From assembly GCF_038049935.1 (NCBI RefSeq), contig NZ_CP145886.1, positions 3,638,501 to 3,702,500 of the forward strand: a DNA stretch of 64,000 nucleotides, read 5' to 3'. Positions 44,949 to 54,879 of the stretch are shown here, piece after piece. Each line of letters starts with the position of its first letter. The stretch's first letter is position 1. A model generated the notes under the pieces. That model was not told where the DNA came from and searched no databases. It worked only from the letters and a program-made list of their open reading frames with translations. Position numbers and translations under genes: made by a program. The stretch comes from Rossellomorea sp. y25. GTDB lineage: Bacteria > Bacillota > Bacilli > Bacillales > Bacillaceae_B.

Positions 44949-45758
44949 TTATGTAGTTAACAGTAGATCCTCTATTATTGTACCAAACTTTCGCGGTTCT
45001 TCCACATGAATTGCATGACCTGTGTTAGAAATTGTCATGATTTGAAAGTCCGGATTGAGGTTTTTCATTTCTTTTGCGATATGAACAAACTTCTGATCCA
45101 GCTCTCCGACAAGTAAATGGACTGGTATAGAAAGCTCGCCCAGCTTGTCCCACCATGAGTCTTGAGCCCCTGTCCCCATTCCTTTTAAGCTATTGGATAA
45201 GCCTAATGGGGACTGACCCAGGCGCTGCTGCCGAATCTCGGCACGCTCATTATCAGTAAGTCTTTTTTGAGAAGCAAACAACGGGATCTCTTCCCAAAAG
45301 TCGACAAAGTCTTCCATTCCTTCTCTCATGATCCTTTCGGCTAATGCGTGGTCTTTTTTCCGCCGTTCCACTCTTTCTTCACCCGTTTTCAATCCGGGAG
45401 AGGCACTCTCAAGAATCAGGGACTTCACCTTTTGAGGGTAGCTCATGGCGAAGTGAAGGGCTGTCCGGCCTCCCATTGAATAGCCGATCAAGACCGCCTG
45501 CTCTATTTCAAGTGCAGACAAAATGGAATCAAGATCATTGGATACACGATCCATTGTATACCTTGAGAAATCCTCAGGTGCTTCTGTGCGGCCATGACCA
45601 ATCAAATCAATGCTTACACACCTATAGGTGGAAGATAATTGATCGGTGATTTTTGACCATGTCGTCGTATCCCCGGTAAAGCCATGAAGAAAAACCAAAG
45701 GCTCTCCTTCTCCTTTAACTTCTACAAAATAGCGAATATCATTCACTTGCAGGATCAA
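44949..45758 (-). CDS. menH: SHCHC synthase MenH (alpha/beta-hydrolase)
   Basis: Alpha/beta-hydrolase-fold lyase of 269 residues removing pyruvate from SEPHCHC. Nucleophile GYSMGG, FLHGFTGDTTTW (oxyanion), LVGELDQKF and TGHAIHVEEP (His). The start is TTG overlapping the menD TGA (TTGA), seven bases after AAGGGTG, as expected in this operon. Confidence 0.95.
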   Translation of the reverse strand: MILQVNDIRYFVEVKGEGEPLVFLHGFTGDTTTWSKITDQLSSTYRCVSIDLIGHGRTEAPEDFSRYTMDRVSNDLDSILSALEIEQAVLIGYSMGGRTALHFAMSYPQKVKSLILESASPGLKTGEERVERRKKDHALAERIMREGMEDFVDFWEEIPLFASQKRLTDNERAEIRQQRLGQSPLGLSNSLKGMGTGAQDSWWDKLGELSIPVHLLVGELDQKFVHIAKEMKNLNPDFQIMTISNTGHAIHVEEPRKFGTIIEDLLLTT

Positions 45759-47497
45759 TGATTTTCACCCTTACATTTCTTCACCATTTCCCGGGAAACA
45801 AAATTCCACAAATTACGATGATTTGCTACATTTTCTTCACGGTTCGTCATTACTTCAATGATTTTCAAGCCGTTTTTATGCTTTGCTTCCTCAACAGCAA
45901 AAGCAAATTCTTCTTCTGATTCCACTCGGAAATAACCGGCTTCGTAAAGCTTGGCCGCATGGGAAAAATCCAGATCCATTGGCGTGCCGAACAGCTCTTC
46001 AAAGTATTCACCTTCACCCGCCTGCGGAAGATAAGAAAAGATTCCCCCACCATTATTATTAAGGACCACAACGGTCAGATTAAGCTTGTATTTCTTACCG
46101 ACGAGGAGGCCGTTTAAATCGTGGAAGAAAGCAAGATCACCTATCAAAAGATACATGGATTCTGAGCTTGTGCTCATCCCAAGTGCTGTCGATACCACGC
46201 CGTCAATTCCATTCGCTCCCCGATTGGCATAGATACCGATTGACCGATCATTACTAAAGAAAAATGTATCGATGTCCCGTATCGGCATGCTGTTGCTTAC
46301 AAATACATTTGATTTTTCAGGCAGGTGTTGAATAAGTTCACTTACTGCCATTCCTTCATCCCATGACAAATGACCTTTTAGAAGGAGTTCCTTTGTAGAA
46401 TGGTTTACATTCTTCCAGTGATTGATCCACTTTTTAGAAAAAACACGGCTTTCTTCATTGATCATGCTTTGACAGAATTGGCTCTCATCACAATAGATAT
46501 ATTCCGTCCCTTTTGCAATGGGATCCTGCCATTCTTCCCCCGGACTCACGATCCAGTATGGCATTTCAGAAAGACCTTTCAAAAACAACATGAGAGGCTT
46601 TGAAACAGGCATGGCACCGAAACGGATCACGATTTCAGGGTGCAGGCTCTTCTTCACTTCATCAATCTTCAGGAACGTATCATAGGTATCGATAATATGT
46701 GCCTTCGAATGAGAACCGCTTCTCATCTGGGAGAGGGGGTCCGCTGCGATGGGAAAACCGAGTTTCTCACTAAAGGCAACGATGGAATCAATCGAATCAC
46801 TATTCAGGCCCGGTCCGCATACAATCAGACCTCTCTCTTTATTTCTGAGTATCCCTTGAAGCTCTTGAGAGATTGAGTGGGAAAGGCTCCTTTCTCCGTG
46901 GAGGACCCTTTTCATCTGTGAACCTGTTGAATAAGATACGCCCTTTAAATCAGGAATTAACGGTTCTCTAAATGGAAAATTAAAGTGAACGGGTCCTCTC
47001 GGTTCTGCTAGTGAAAGTCCTATTCCTCTGGATGCTGACGATCTTGCATATTCAAGCATGGACGGACTATTCTCCGGCAATGCCATATCCACTGTCCATT
47101 TTACGTGTTTCCCATATAGATCCAGCTGATCAATCGCTTGCGGGGCACCTACCTCCCGCAGCTCATGGGGACGATCAGCCGTCAGCACGATCAACGGCAC
47201 TTTCGCGTAGCGGGCTTCAATAATCGCTGGATAATAATTGGCTGCTGCCGTTCCGGATGTACAGAGGATGGCTACCGGCTTTTTCTTTGCCTTCGCAACC
47301 CCTAAAGCAAAGAACGCAGCAGAACGTTCATCTACGTTAATGTACGTCTTTACCTCTGGATGATGGGCGAATAATAACGCCAAAGGAGTAGATCGAGAGC
47401 CAGGGCTAATGACTACTTCGTCTACTCCATTTCCAACTAATTCTTCAATAAATGCCGCTAAATAATGTGTTAAATGCTGCTGATGTTCATCAATCAT
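45755..47497 (-). CDS. menD: SEPHCHC synthase MenD
   Basis: Thiamine-diphosphate enzyme of 580 residues joining isochorismate with 2-oxoglutarate. PGSRSTPLAL near the N-terminus, ERSAAFFALG, and the ThDP motif GDLAFFHDLNGLLVGKKYKL with NNNGGGIFSYLP. The ATG follows GGGGGAAAC; it overlaps menF by eight bases. Confidence 0.97.
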   Translation of the reverse strand: MIDEHQQHLTHYLAAFIEELVGNGVDEVVISPGSRSTPLALLFAHHPEVKTYINVDERSAAFFALGVAKAKKKPVAILCTSGTAAANYYPAIIEARYAKVPLIVLTADRPHELREVGAPQAIDQLDLYGKHVKWTVDMALPENSPSMLEYARSSASRGIGLSLAEPRGPVHFNFPFREPLIPDLKGVSYSTGSQMKRVLHGERSLSHSISQELQGILRNKERGLIVCGPGLNSDSIDSIVAFSEKLGFPIAADPLSQMRSGSHSKAHIIDTYDTFLKIDEVKKSLHPEIVIRFGAMPVSKPLMLFLKGLSEMPYWIVSPGEEWQDPIAKGTEYIYCDESQFCQSMINEESRVFSKKWINHWKNVNHSTKELLLKGHLSWDEGMAVSELIQHLPEKSNVFVSNSMPIRDIDTFFFSNDRSIGIYANRGANGIDGVVSTALGMSTSSESMYLLIGDLAFFHDLNGLLVGKKYKLNLTVVVLNNNGGGIFSYLPQAGEGEYFEELFGTPMDLDFSHAAKLYEAGYFRVESEEEFAFAVEEAKHKNGLKIIEVMTNREENVANHRNLWNFVSREMVKKCKGENH

Positions 47498-48896
47498 TTA
47501 TGTTTCCCCCTAATGCCCTTAGCATCGGTCGAAATTTCATTTGTGTTTCTCTAAATTCACTTTCCGGCTGAGAATCTGCCACTATTCCGCACCCTGCATA
47601 TAAATAAGCCTTATCCTTCTGAAGTAGACCTGATCGAAGGGCAACGGCATACTCACCATTTCCATAGGCATCGATCCAGCCGACAGGACCCGCATACAAA
47701 CCACGATCCATAGCTTCCTCTTCTCTGATCACATGCAATGCCTTATCCCTTGGTACCCCGCCTAATGCAGGGGTTGGATGTAATTTTTCCACCAGATTGA
47801 TAAGAGATGTATGTTCAGACGCCTGTCCAATGACAGGAGTATATAAATGCTGAATGTCTTTCAGCTTCATCAGTTGAGGCGAAGACGGAATCGTCAATGT
47901 TTCACAAAAAGGTGTAAGAGCGTCTTGAATGCTCTCCACCACGAGCTGGTGCTCATAACGGTTCTTTTCATCCAGCAGGAGCTCTTCGCCCAGCTTCTCA
48001 TCACTTTCCAACGATTCCCCGCGGGCAATCGATCCTGCTAAACAGGTGGAAAGAATTTCTTCTCCCGATTTCTTCACGAGGCGTTCGGGCGTAGCTCCGA
48101 TAAAGCAGCTATCTTCCCTCTCAAAGCTGAAGACAAAGCTGTCCGGCTGCTGCTTCCACAAATTATCCAATACAAAATCAGATGACACTTGGGTATCAAA
48201 CGACACTTCACATTTTCTGGCAAGCACTACCTTATCCATTTCACCCTGCTTTAAACGATTCACCACATTTTGAACAGAATCCTTCCATTCTTCAGGCTTC
48301 ATATCCCTATTTTGCAGCCATTGGGGCTGTTCAGGAATAATAGGCATCCTTGCATTGGCAAGAAGTTCATCCTTGATTCTTATGCAATCATAGAATAATG
48401 ATTCTTCCTCATCCGGATGACAAATGAAATTCACCGTTAAATAATTGGTTTTTCCCGGCTTTGTCAGCATAAACATAGGTAATTGAAACGTACCGTTCGA
48501 GAATTGCCTCCACTCTTCTCCGATAGATTTAAGCGGATCAAAGCTAAAGCCGCCAAATAACAAAGGTCCTGTGCCTGCAATTTCTTCCCCAGTGACAACG
48601 ACAGACTCTACAATTAAGCGCTTCCACTCATTCTCAACCGTAAAAAATCGTTCTTCAATCTCATTTGTAGACAATATATGAGCCGCTCCAATCCCTACTA
48701 GCGAGATGGTATGATCACGGTCCTTCCATAGAAAACGCTCACCAACAAAAGAGCTTCCTCCATAATAAAAAGAAAGAGGATCGACTGCATCGACTTCCTC
48801 CACTATGCTGAGAAGGACGGGGTGATGTAATTGTTTAGCCTTCATTTTGGCTGTATCATATGCTTTTTCAATATTGGTTTTATGAATGGTAACCAA
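47490..48896 (-). CDS. menF: Isochorismate synthase MenF
   Basis: Chorismate-using enzyme of 468 residues, first in the pathway. Conserved blocks: KVVLARKCEV, FIGATPERLV, STCLAGSIARGE, KNRYEHQLVVESI, HPTPALGGVP and YAGPVGWIDAYGNGEYAVAL. The start is TTG at 48896 after GGGGGAA; the upstream ATG at 48920 has no site. The promoter with an operator-like repeat lies 46-75 bases upstream. Confidence 0.96.
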   Translation of the reverse strand: MVTIHKTNIEKAYDTAKMKAKQLHHPVLLSIVEEVDAVDPLSFYYGGSSFVGERFLWKDRDHTISLVGIGAAHILSTNEIEERFFTVENEWKRLIVESVVVTGEEIAGTGPLLFGGFSFDPLKSIGEEWRQFSNGTFQLPMFMLTKPGKTNYLTVNFICHPDEEESLFYDCIRIKDELLANARMPIIPEQPQWLQNRDMKPEEWKDSVQNVVNRLKQGEMDKVVLARKCEVSFDTQVSSDFVLDNLWKQQPDSFVFSFEREDSCFIGATPERLVKKSGEEILSTCLAGSIARGESLESDEKLGEELLLDEKNRYEHQLVVESIQDALTPFCETLTIPSSPQLMKLKDIQHLYTPVIGQASEHTSLINLVEKLHPTPALGGVPRDKALHVIREEEAMDRGLYAGPVGWIDAYGNGEYAVALRSGLLQKDKAYLYAGCGIVADSQPESEFRETQMKFRPMLRALGGNIND

Positions 48897-48942
48897 TTGA
48901 ATTCCCCCAAACAAAATCACGTACGATATTCAAACTTATTTT

Positions 48943-48990
48943 AAGATACACCTGTCTTTAAGGTGTGTCAACGGAGTTTAAGACATGTTA
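48943..48990 (-). promoter_or_regulatory. menF operon promoter with operator-like repeats
   Basis: TTGACA and TATCTT separated by 17 bases (48943-48971). The spacer carries the inverted repeat ACACCT-N7-AGGTGT. A related 16-base element, TTTAAGGTGTGTCAAC (48957) and TTTAAGACATGTTAAC (48977), is repeated at a 20-base step on the plus strand across and upstream of the -35. Confidence 0.6.
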
Positions 48991-49107
48991 ACAATATTTA
49001 TCCTTATTATATATAATAAACCCTTTTTCCCCTTTTGAGAAACCAAAAGCGTTGTAAAAGTCCTCAATTACTGGAAAATAGCACCTTCACAGATTTTTAA
49101 AAAATGA

Positions 49108-49136
49108 TTGACAGTCCTCTTCCCTTTACCTACACT
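49108..49136 (+). promoter_or_regulatory. menA promoter (sigma-A)
   Basis: TTGACA and TACACT separated by 17 bases, about 60 bases before the menA start. Confidence 0.65.
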
Positions 49137-49196
49137 TTAATCTGTAAAGGAATTGTAATGTTTTCTGAAAATTCCTTATTGCGTAAGGGAGAGAAT

Positions 49197-50123
49197 ATGA
49201 TGGAACAACAAGCATCCAACGTGTTGGAATCAGATAAAGGGTGGAAGATCTGGTGGCAGCTTACAAGGCCTCACACTCTTACAGCAGCATTTGTACCTGT
49301 CTTACTGGGGACTGTACTAGCTCTGCAATTTACCAAGATCAGTTTATCACTGTTTGCAGCCATGCTCATTGCCTGCTTGCTCATCCAGGCTGCTACCAAT
49401 ATGTTCAATGAGTATTATGACTATAAAAGAGGTTTGGATACAGAGCATTCGGTCGGTATCGGTGGAGCAATCGTCCGGAACGGAGTTAAACCATCCACGG
49501 TCATAAACCTCGCCTTTTCACTGTACGGAATCGCCCTTTTATTAGGAATTTATATTTGTCTTAATAGCACATGGTGGCTGGCACTCATAGGTATAGTGTG
49601 CATGGCAGCGGGGTACTTTTATACTGGCGGACCTATGCCAATTGCTTACACGCCTTTTGGAGAAATCGTAGCCGGTTTCTTTATGGGACTTGTGATCATA
49701 CTCATATCGTTCTACATTCAAACTGGATATATCAATGGTGACAGCATCCTATTGTCTGTTCCCGTATCCATTTTAGTCGGCGCCATTCTATTAGCGAATA
49801 ACATCCGCGACCTGGACGGTGATAAAGAAAACGGCCGTAAAACCATCGCGATTCTTTTAGGAAGAAAAGGAGCGATCATCCTTTTGGGCGGCATGTTTGT
49901 CGTATCCTATGGCTGGATTGTCGGACTGGTCCTTGCCGGCGTTTCATCACCTTGGCTATTCGTTGCCTTTCTAAGTATTCCGAAAGCATTCAAGGCAACG
50001 ACAGGATTCATCGGCAAATCACAGCCGATCGAAATGATGCCCGCCATGAAAGCCACCGCACAAACGAACACCATCTTTGGATTCCTATTATCCATTGGAC
50101 TATTACTTGCATATATGCTTTAA
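49197..50123 (+). CDS. menA: 1,4-Dihydroxy-2-naphthoate polyprenyltransferase MenA
   Basis: UbiA-family membrane prenyltransferase of about 308 residues, adding the isoprenoid tail to DHNA. Magnesium-binding aspartate motifs: NMFNEYYDYKRG and DLDGDKENGRKT. About eight membrane segments. The start at 49197 (or the next ATG at 49200) follows AAGGGAG; the 31 upstream codons overlap the promoter. It is divergent from menF and closes the pathway. Confidence 0.95.
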   Translation: MMEQQASNVLESDKGWKIWWQLTRPHTLTAAFVPVLLGTVLALQFTKISLSLFAAMLIACLLIQAATNMFNEYYDYKRGLDTEHSVGIGGAIVRNGVKPSTVINLAFSLYGIALLLGIYICLNSTWWLALIGIVCMAAGYFYTGGPMPIAYTPFGEIVAGFFMGLVIILISFYIQTGYINGDSILLSVPVSILVGAILLANNIRDLDGDKENGRKTIAILLGRKGAIILLGGMFVVSYGWIVGLVLAGVSSPWLFVAFLSIPKAFKATTGFIGKSQPIEMMPAMKATAQTNTIFGFLLSIGLLLAYML

Positions 50124-50128
50124 AAAAA

Positions 50129-50170
50129 TCAAGAGTCGCCCCTTCATTTCGGGACGACTCTTTTTTTTAT
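50129..50170 (+). terminator. Terminator after menA
   Basis: AAGAGTCG-CCC and GGG-CGACTCTT enclose the loop, followed by T8. Confidence 0.85.
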
Positions 50171-50246
50171 GTTTTAACAACCCCACTTTCGGATAAAGTA
50201 TGGTTAGTACATTATTTAAGCGAACATAATGAAGGATGTGAAGAAA

Positions 50247-50999
50247 TTGCTAACAGACAGCCAAAAACAGACATTAAAACAAGAATTGGTTCAGCAGGAA
50301 AAACAGTTGCAAGAACATCTTCATCAGGATTTAGATAATCTTCACCATACAAATGAACGGGATAACTCAGGTGAACTCTCCCTTTACGATAACCATCCTG
50401 CCGACATGGGAACAGAGTTATATGAACGAGAGAAGGATTTCGCCATAGATGATCACGCCAAGCTCGAACTAAATAAAATTCAACGCGCTTTGCAGGCGAT
50501 AAGCCAAGGAACATACGGTCAATGCAAAGAGTGTGGCCAGGATATTCCTTTTGAGCGTTTGGAAGTCATTCCAACGACACTTTATTGTAAAGATCATTCA
50601 CCGGAACAATCGACACCTCAGGATAGACCCGTAGAGGAAGATGTACTGCAGCCGCCTGTTGATAACGAATTCAGACATGAAACAGATGGTAATGTCCGTG
50701 ATGATCAAGACAGCTTTCAGGAAGTAGGACGCTTCGGGACATCTGAAACACCTTCTGACTTCGAAGGTGATTATGAAGACTACTCGGAATTGTATCAGGA
50801 TGAGGACACTTCCGAAGGATTCACCGAGGATTTCGAATCCTTTGTCGGAACCGATATGGAAGGTTCCAATCGTAAAGCATATCCTTCGAAAACCCATGAA
50901 GAATACGAGGATATGCTGGATGAAAATAATATGGAATCCACATTGGGTGACATTCCGTATAAAGATGGCGACAGTTATATTTCTGATAAGAAGAAATAA
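50247..50999 (+). CDS. yteA: YteA sporulation-associated DksA-like zinc-finger protein
   Basis: A 250-residue protein with a DksA/TraR-type region: ELSLYDNHPADMGTELYERE, then the zinc finger CKECGQDIPFERLE...YCKDH (about 92-116), and an acidic tail ending in a conserved TIGR02890-type region (FVGTDMEGSNRKAYPSKTHE). It is assigned to a Bacillus sporulation-linked family. The start is TTG at 50247 after AAGGATG, giving MLTDSQKQTLK as in YteA; the ATG at 50229 contains that site. Confidence 0.92.
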   Translation: MLTDSQKQTLKQELVQQEKQLQEHLHQDLDNLHHTNERDNSGELSLYDNHPADMGTELYEREKDFAIDDHAKLELNKIQRALQAISQGTYGQCKECGQDIPFERLEVIPTTLYCKDHSPEQSTPQDRPVEEDVLQPPVDNEFRHETDGNVRDDQDSFQEVGRFGTSETPSDFEGDYEDYSELYQDEDTSEGFTEDFESFVGTDMEGSNRKAYPSKTHEEYEDMLDENNMESTLGDIPYKDGDSYISDKKK

Positions 51000-51002
51000 T
51001 TT

Positions 51003-51040
51003 AAAAAGGCTTGGGGAAACTTTTCCCCAAGCCTTCTTTT
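51003..51040. terminator. Terminator between yteA and glgP
   Basis: AAGGCTTGGGGAAA and its complement TTTCCCCAAGCCTT nearly abut, followed by CTTTTACTTT. Shared by convergent genes. Confidence 0.8.
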
Positions 51041-53444
51041 ACTTTATTAAACTGCCCTGTGAAATGCCCCAGATGTCTTTCGCATACTGTTCAATCGTCC
51101 GGTCACTTGAGAAATAGCCGGAGTTTGCAATGTTCTGCAAGCACATTCGTGACCAATGCTCTTTATTTTCGTACGCTTTTCCTGCTTGCTCGTGAGCCCT
51201 TACATAGGAATCGAAATCCCTCAGAACAAAGAATTGATCATTCTCGGTCAGTAAGGAGTCATAGATGGTTTCAAAATGGTCACCTGCGTCTGGAAGTGTA
51301 TCATCAATCAATTGATTCAACACCTTCTTAATGCGGGTATCATAGTGGAAATACTCCATGGCATAGTATCCACCGTGATGCTGATATTTCATTACTTCAT
51401 CCGCCGTTAATCCAAATATAAAGATATTCTCTTTCCCTACTTGCTCAAGAATCTCAATATTAGCCCCGTCCAATGTTCCAAGGGTCAAAGCCCCGTTCAT
51501 CATGAACTTCATATTTCCAGTACCGGATGCTTCCTTGCTGGCTGTAGAAATCTGTTCTGACAGATCAGCTGCAGGAATGATTTCTTCAGCTAATGAAACC
51601 CGGTAATTTTCCAGGAATACGACTTTAATCCGCCCTTTTACAAGCGGGTGGTCATTCACCAGATCCGCTACAGAATGAATCAACTTTATGATTTTCTTCG
51701 CATAGTAATACCCCGGGGATGCTTTCGCACCAAAAATGAACGTTCGCGGATGAAAATCAAAGCTTGGGTCTTCCACACAGCGATTATAGAGATGAAGAAT
51801 GTGTAAAACATTCATCAGCTGGCGTTTATACGCATGGAGCCGCTTCACTTGAATGTCAAAAATCGAAGTAGGATCCACGACGATTCCATTACTTTCAAAA
51901 ATTCGATCTGCAAGCTTCCGTTTATTTTCCTGTTTTACATCATACAGGTCCTTAAGAAACGCCGTATCGTGATGATACTCTTTCAAGTCCGCTAACTTAC
52001 CTGGATCTTTAATCCACCCATCTCCTATGGAAGACGATATCAGATTCGACAGAGACGGGTTGCTATTCAATAGCCATCTTCTATGTGTAATGCCATTTGT
52101 CTTACTATTAAATTTATCAGGATAATATTGATAGAATAAGTTCATTTCTCTAAGCTTTAAGATTTCAGTATGAATCTTTGCCACGCCATTCACACTAAAG
52201 CTTCCTACAATCGCCAGATGAGCCATTTTCACTTCATCATGGGAGATGATCGCCATATCCTCTATCCGCTTCCACTCACCGGGATATTCCTTCCACAATT
52301 CCTGACAGAATCGCTCATTGATTTCATTCACGATCATATGGATGCGGGGCAGCAGAGGTTGGAAAATACGGATCGGCCATCTCTCCAATGCTTCTGAAAG
52401 CGTCGTATGATTCGTATAGGCAAATGTATTCGTCGTGATTTCCCACGCTTCCTCCCATTCGAAGGAATATTCGTCAAGCAGGACCCTCATCAGTTCTGGA
52501 ATCGCGAGAACGGGATGAGTATCATTGATATGGATCGATATATTCTCATGCAGTTCCTTCAGGTCCCCATTTCGATAAAGGTAGGAATCAAGAATCGAAC
52601 GGATGCTTGCTGATACAAGGAAATACTGCTGTTTCAATCGCAGGATTTTCCCTTCTTCATGGGTATCGTCAGGATAAAGGAATTCTGTGATCGCTTCCGT
52701 ATCACGCTTGTATTTCATCATATCTTTCCCGGCTTTATAGGCAGCGGGTTCAGCACTCCATAATCGAAGGGTATTAACCGTCGACGTTTCATACCCTACT
52801 ACAGGCATATCATAAGGAACGGCCGCTACTACTTCTGCATCCACATGACGAAACTTCAATACATCATTATCCGTATAAGATTCCACCTTCCCCCAGAAAG
52901 GCACTTCGACGGTAAGATCTGACTTTCGAACTTCCCATACATGTCCATGACGCAGCCACTGCTCCGGAAGCTCCATCTGAAAACCATTGACGATCTTTTG
53001 TTCAAATAAACCATGCTTGTAACGGATTCCATAGCCATGTCCAGGTAGATTAAGGGAAGCCAATGAGTCGAGGAAACATGCAGCCAAACGACCCAGACCG
53101 CCGTTTCCGAGTCCTGCATCGTGCTCCACCTCTTCCATTTCAGCAAGGTCTATTCCCAGGTCCTTCAATCCCTTATCCACAATATCGTAGATTCCTAAAT
53201 TCATCAGGTTCTGGCGGAGCAAACGCCCCAGAAGAAATTCAATCGATAAGTAATACACCTGCTTTTGTTTACTGAACCGGTACTGCTCATTCGTATGAAT
53301 CCAGTTCATGGAGATGTATTCCCGTATAAGGTGACCTAATGTGAAAAACTGATCCTGACTGGTGGATTCAGGAAACGTCTTCCCATACATCATTTCAAGC
53401 TTCTTCAGAAACATTTCTTTAAATTCAATTGGATCAGAAAACAT
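51039..53444 (-). CDS. glgP: Glycogen phosphorylase
   Basis: PLP enzyme of about 801 residues releasing glucose-1-phosphate from glycogen. The PLP-lysine block is EASGTGNMKFMMNGALTLGT; DAGLGNGGLGRLAACFLDSL and SIHINDTHPVLAIPELMR are also intact. The start at 53444 follows AAGGAG and overlaps glgA by 11 bases. Last gene of the glgBCDAP operon. Confidence 0.97.
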   Translation of the reverse strand: MFSDPIEFKEMFLKKLEMMYGKTFPESTSQDQFFTLGHLIREYISMNWIHTNEQYRFSKQKQVYYLSIEFLLGRLLRQNLMNLGIYDIVDKGLKDLGIDLAEMEEVEHDAGLGNGGLGRLAACFLDSLASLNLPGHGYGIRYKHGLFEQKIVNGFQMELPEQWLRHGHVWEVRKSDLTVEVPFWGKVESYTDNDVLKFRHVDAEVVAAVPYDMPVVGYETSTVNTLRLWSAEPAAYKAGKDMMKYKRDTEAITEFLYPDDTHEEGKILRLKQQYFLVSASIRSILDSYLYRNGDLKELHENISIHINDTHPVLAIPELMRVLLDEYSFEWEEAWEITTNTFAYTNHTTLSEALERWPIRIFQPLLPRIHMIVNEINERFCQELWKEYPGEWKRIEDMAIISHDEVKMAHLAIVGSFSVNGVAKIHTEILKLREMNLFYQYYPDKFNSKTNGITHRRWLLNSNPSLSNLISSSIGDGWIKDPGKLADLKEYHHDTAFLKDLYDVKQENKRKLADRIFESNGIVVDPTSIFDIQVKRLHAYKRQLMNVLHILHLYNRCVEDPSFDFHPRTFIFGAKASPGYYYAKKIIKLIHSVADLVNDHPLVKGRIKVVFLENYRVSLAEEIIPAADLSEQISTASKEASGTGNMKFMMNGALTLGTLDGANIEILEQVGKENIFIFGLTADEVMKYQHHGGYYAMEYFHYDTRIKKVLNQLIDDTLPDAGDHFETIYDSLLTENDQFFVLRDFDSYVRAHEQAGKAYENKEHWSRMCLQNIANSGYFSSDRTIEQYAKDIWGISQGSLIK

Positions 53445-54879
53445 GGCTTTCACTCCTTGATACCAGGTCAGCATATAGTTGATTATACTTAAAGGCCGAT
53501 TGCGCCCAGCTATAATCCTTATTCATTGCAGTTCGTACAATATGATTCCATGTTTCCGGATCTTCGTAGAAATACGATAGAGCTCTTCGATAAGTGTAGA
53601 GCATATCGTGGGCATTAAAGTTCTTAAACGAAAAACCGTTCCCTGTCTTCGTTTCTTCATTATAGGATTCCACCGTATCGTTCAATCCACCGGTCTCCCG
53701 GACAAGCGGCAGGGCTCCATATCTCATGGCAATCAATTGACCCAGTCCGCACGGCTCGAACTTAGAAGGCATCAGGAATATATCACTGGCAGAATAGATC
53801 TGTTTTGCCAGTTCCTCATTAAATCCGATTTGCACTCTGACCTTATCCGGATAGGTCCATTCCATCTCCCTGAAGAACTGCTCAAACTCCCAATCGCCTG
53901 TTCCCAGGAGGACAAATTGAACTTCTTCCTGGAGCATTTCATGAAATACTCCCCTTACTAGTTCCAGCCCTTTTTGATTCGTTAATCTTGAAATGATGGA
54001 AACAAGAGGGATTCCTTCATTCTCTTCTAACCCCAAGCTTTTTTGCAGGTGAAGTTTCGCTTTCTTCTTTCCATGGAGATTGCCGCTAAAGTAAGGAAAC
54101 TCTCCATCATCAGGATTGTACACTTCATCATCAATACCGTTTAAAATACCTAATAACTGGTTGTATCGCTGCCCTAAAATAGTATGAAGCTTTTCCCCGT
54201 AATAAGGCGTCAGAATTTCCTCTTTGTATGTAGGACTCACCGTGGTAACAAAATCCGCAGAAATCAGAGCACCCTTCATAAAATTGATATTTCCATAGAA
54301 CTCAAGGTATTCGTGATGAAAATACTTATCGTGAATGCCTAATAAGTCAGTCATCACCTGTTTAGGATAAATCCCCTGAAATTGAAGATTGTGAATGGTG
54401 AACACACTGCGGATAAACGAATAACCCGGTCTCTCCTGGTATTCGGTTCTTAATAAAAATGGAACCATTCCCGTGTGCCAGTCATGACAATGAATCACAT
54501 CTGGATAAAAATCAAGAACAGCAATACTTTCCAGCACCGCTCTGGTAAAATACGCAAATCGCTCCCCGTCATCAAAATATCCGTATAAACGATCCCGATT
54601 AAAATAGTATTCATTATCGACGAAATAATACGTTACTCCATTTTCACTGTACTCTTCAATTCCACAATACTGATTCCGCCAGCCGACTGACACGAAGAAC
54701 TCTTTCTTCCTTTTCATTTTTGAACGAAACTCATGAGGGATCCCACCGTATTTAGGCAGGATCACCCTGACATCCGTCCCTAAACTTCTTAATTCCTTAG
54801 GCAAAGCGCCGGCAACATCCGCCAAGCCCCCAGATTTAATAAAAGGGACACACTCAGATACTACAAATAACACTTTCAC
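53434..54879 (-). CDS. glgA: Glycogen synthase (ADP-glucose)
   Basis: GT5-family synthase of 481 residues: KSGGLADVAGALPKEL (ADP-glucose binding KxGGL) near the N-terminus and MPSKFEPCGLGQLIAMRYG in the C-terminal half. GTG start overlapping the glgD TGA by four bases. It extends alpha-1,4 chains in the cytosol. Confidence 0.97.
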   Translation of the reverse strand: MKVLFVVSECVPFIKSGGLADVAGALPKELRSLGTDVRVILPKYGGIPHEFRSKMKRKKEFFVSVGWRNQYCGIEEYSENGVTYYFVDNEYYFNRDRLYGYFDDGERFAYFTRAVLESIAVLDFYPDVIHCHDWHTGMVPFLLRTEYQERPGYSFIRSVFTIHNLQFQGIYPKQVMTDLLGIHDKYFHHEYLEFYGNINFMKGALISADFVTTVSPTYKEEILTPYYGEKLHTILGQRYNQLLGILNGIDDEVYNPDDGEFPYFSGNLHGKKKAKLHLQKSLGLEENEGIPLVSIISRLTNQKGLELVRGVFHEMLQEEVQFVLLGTGDWEFEQFFREMEWTYPDKVRVQIGFNEELAKQIYSASDIFLMPSKFEPCGLGQLIAMRYGALPLVRETGGLNDTVESYNEETKTGNGFSFKNFNAHDMLYTYRRALSYFYEDPETWNHIVRTAMNKDYSWAQSAFKYNQLYADLVSRSESHVF

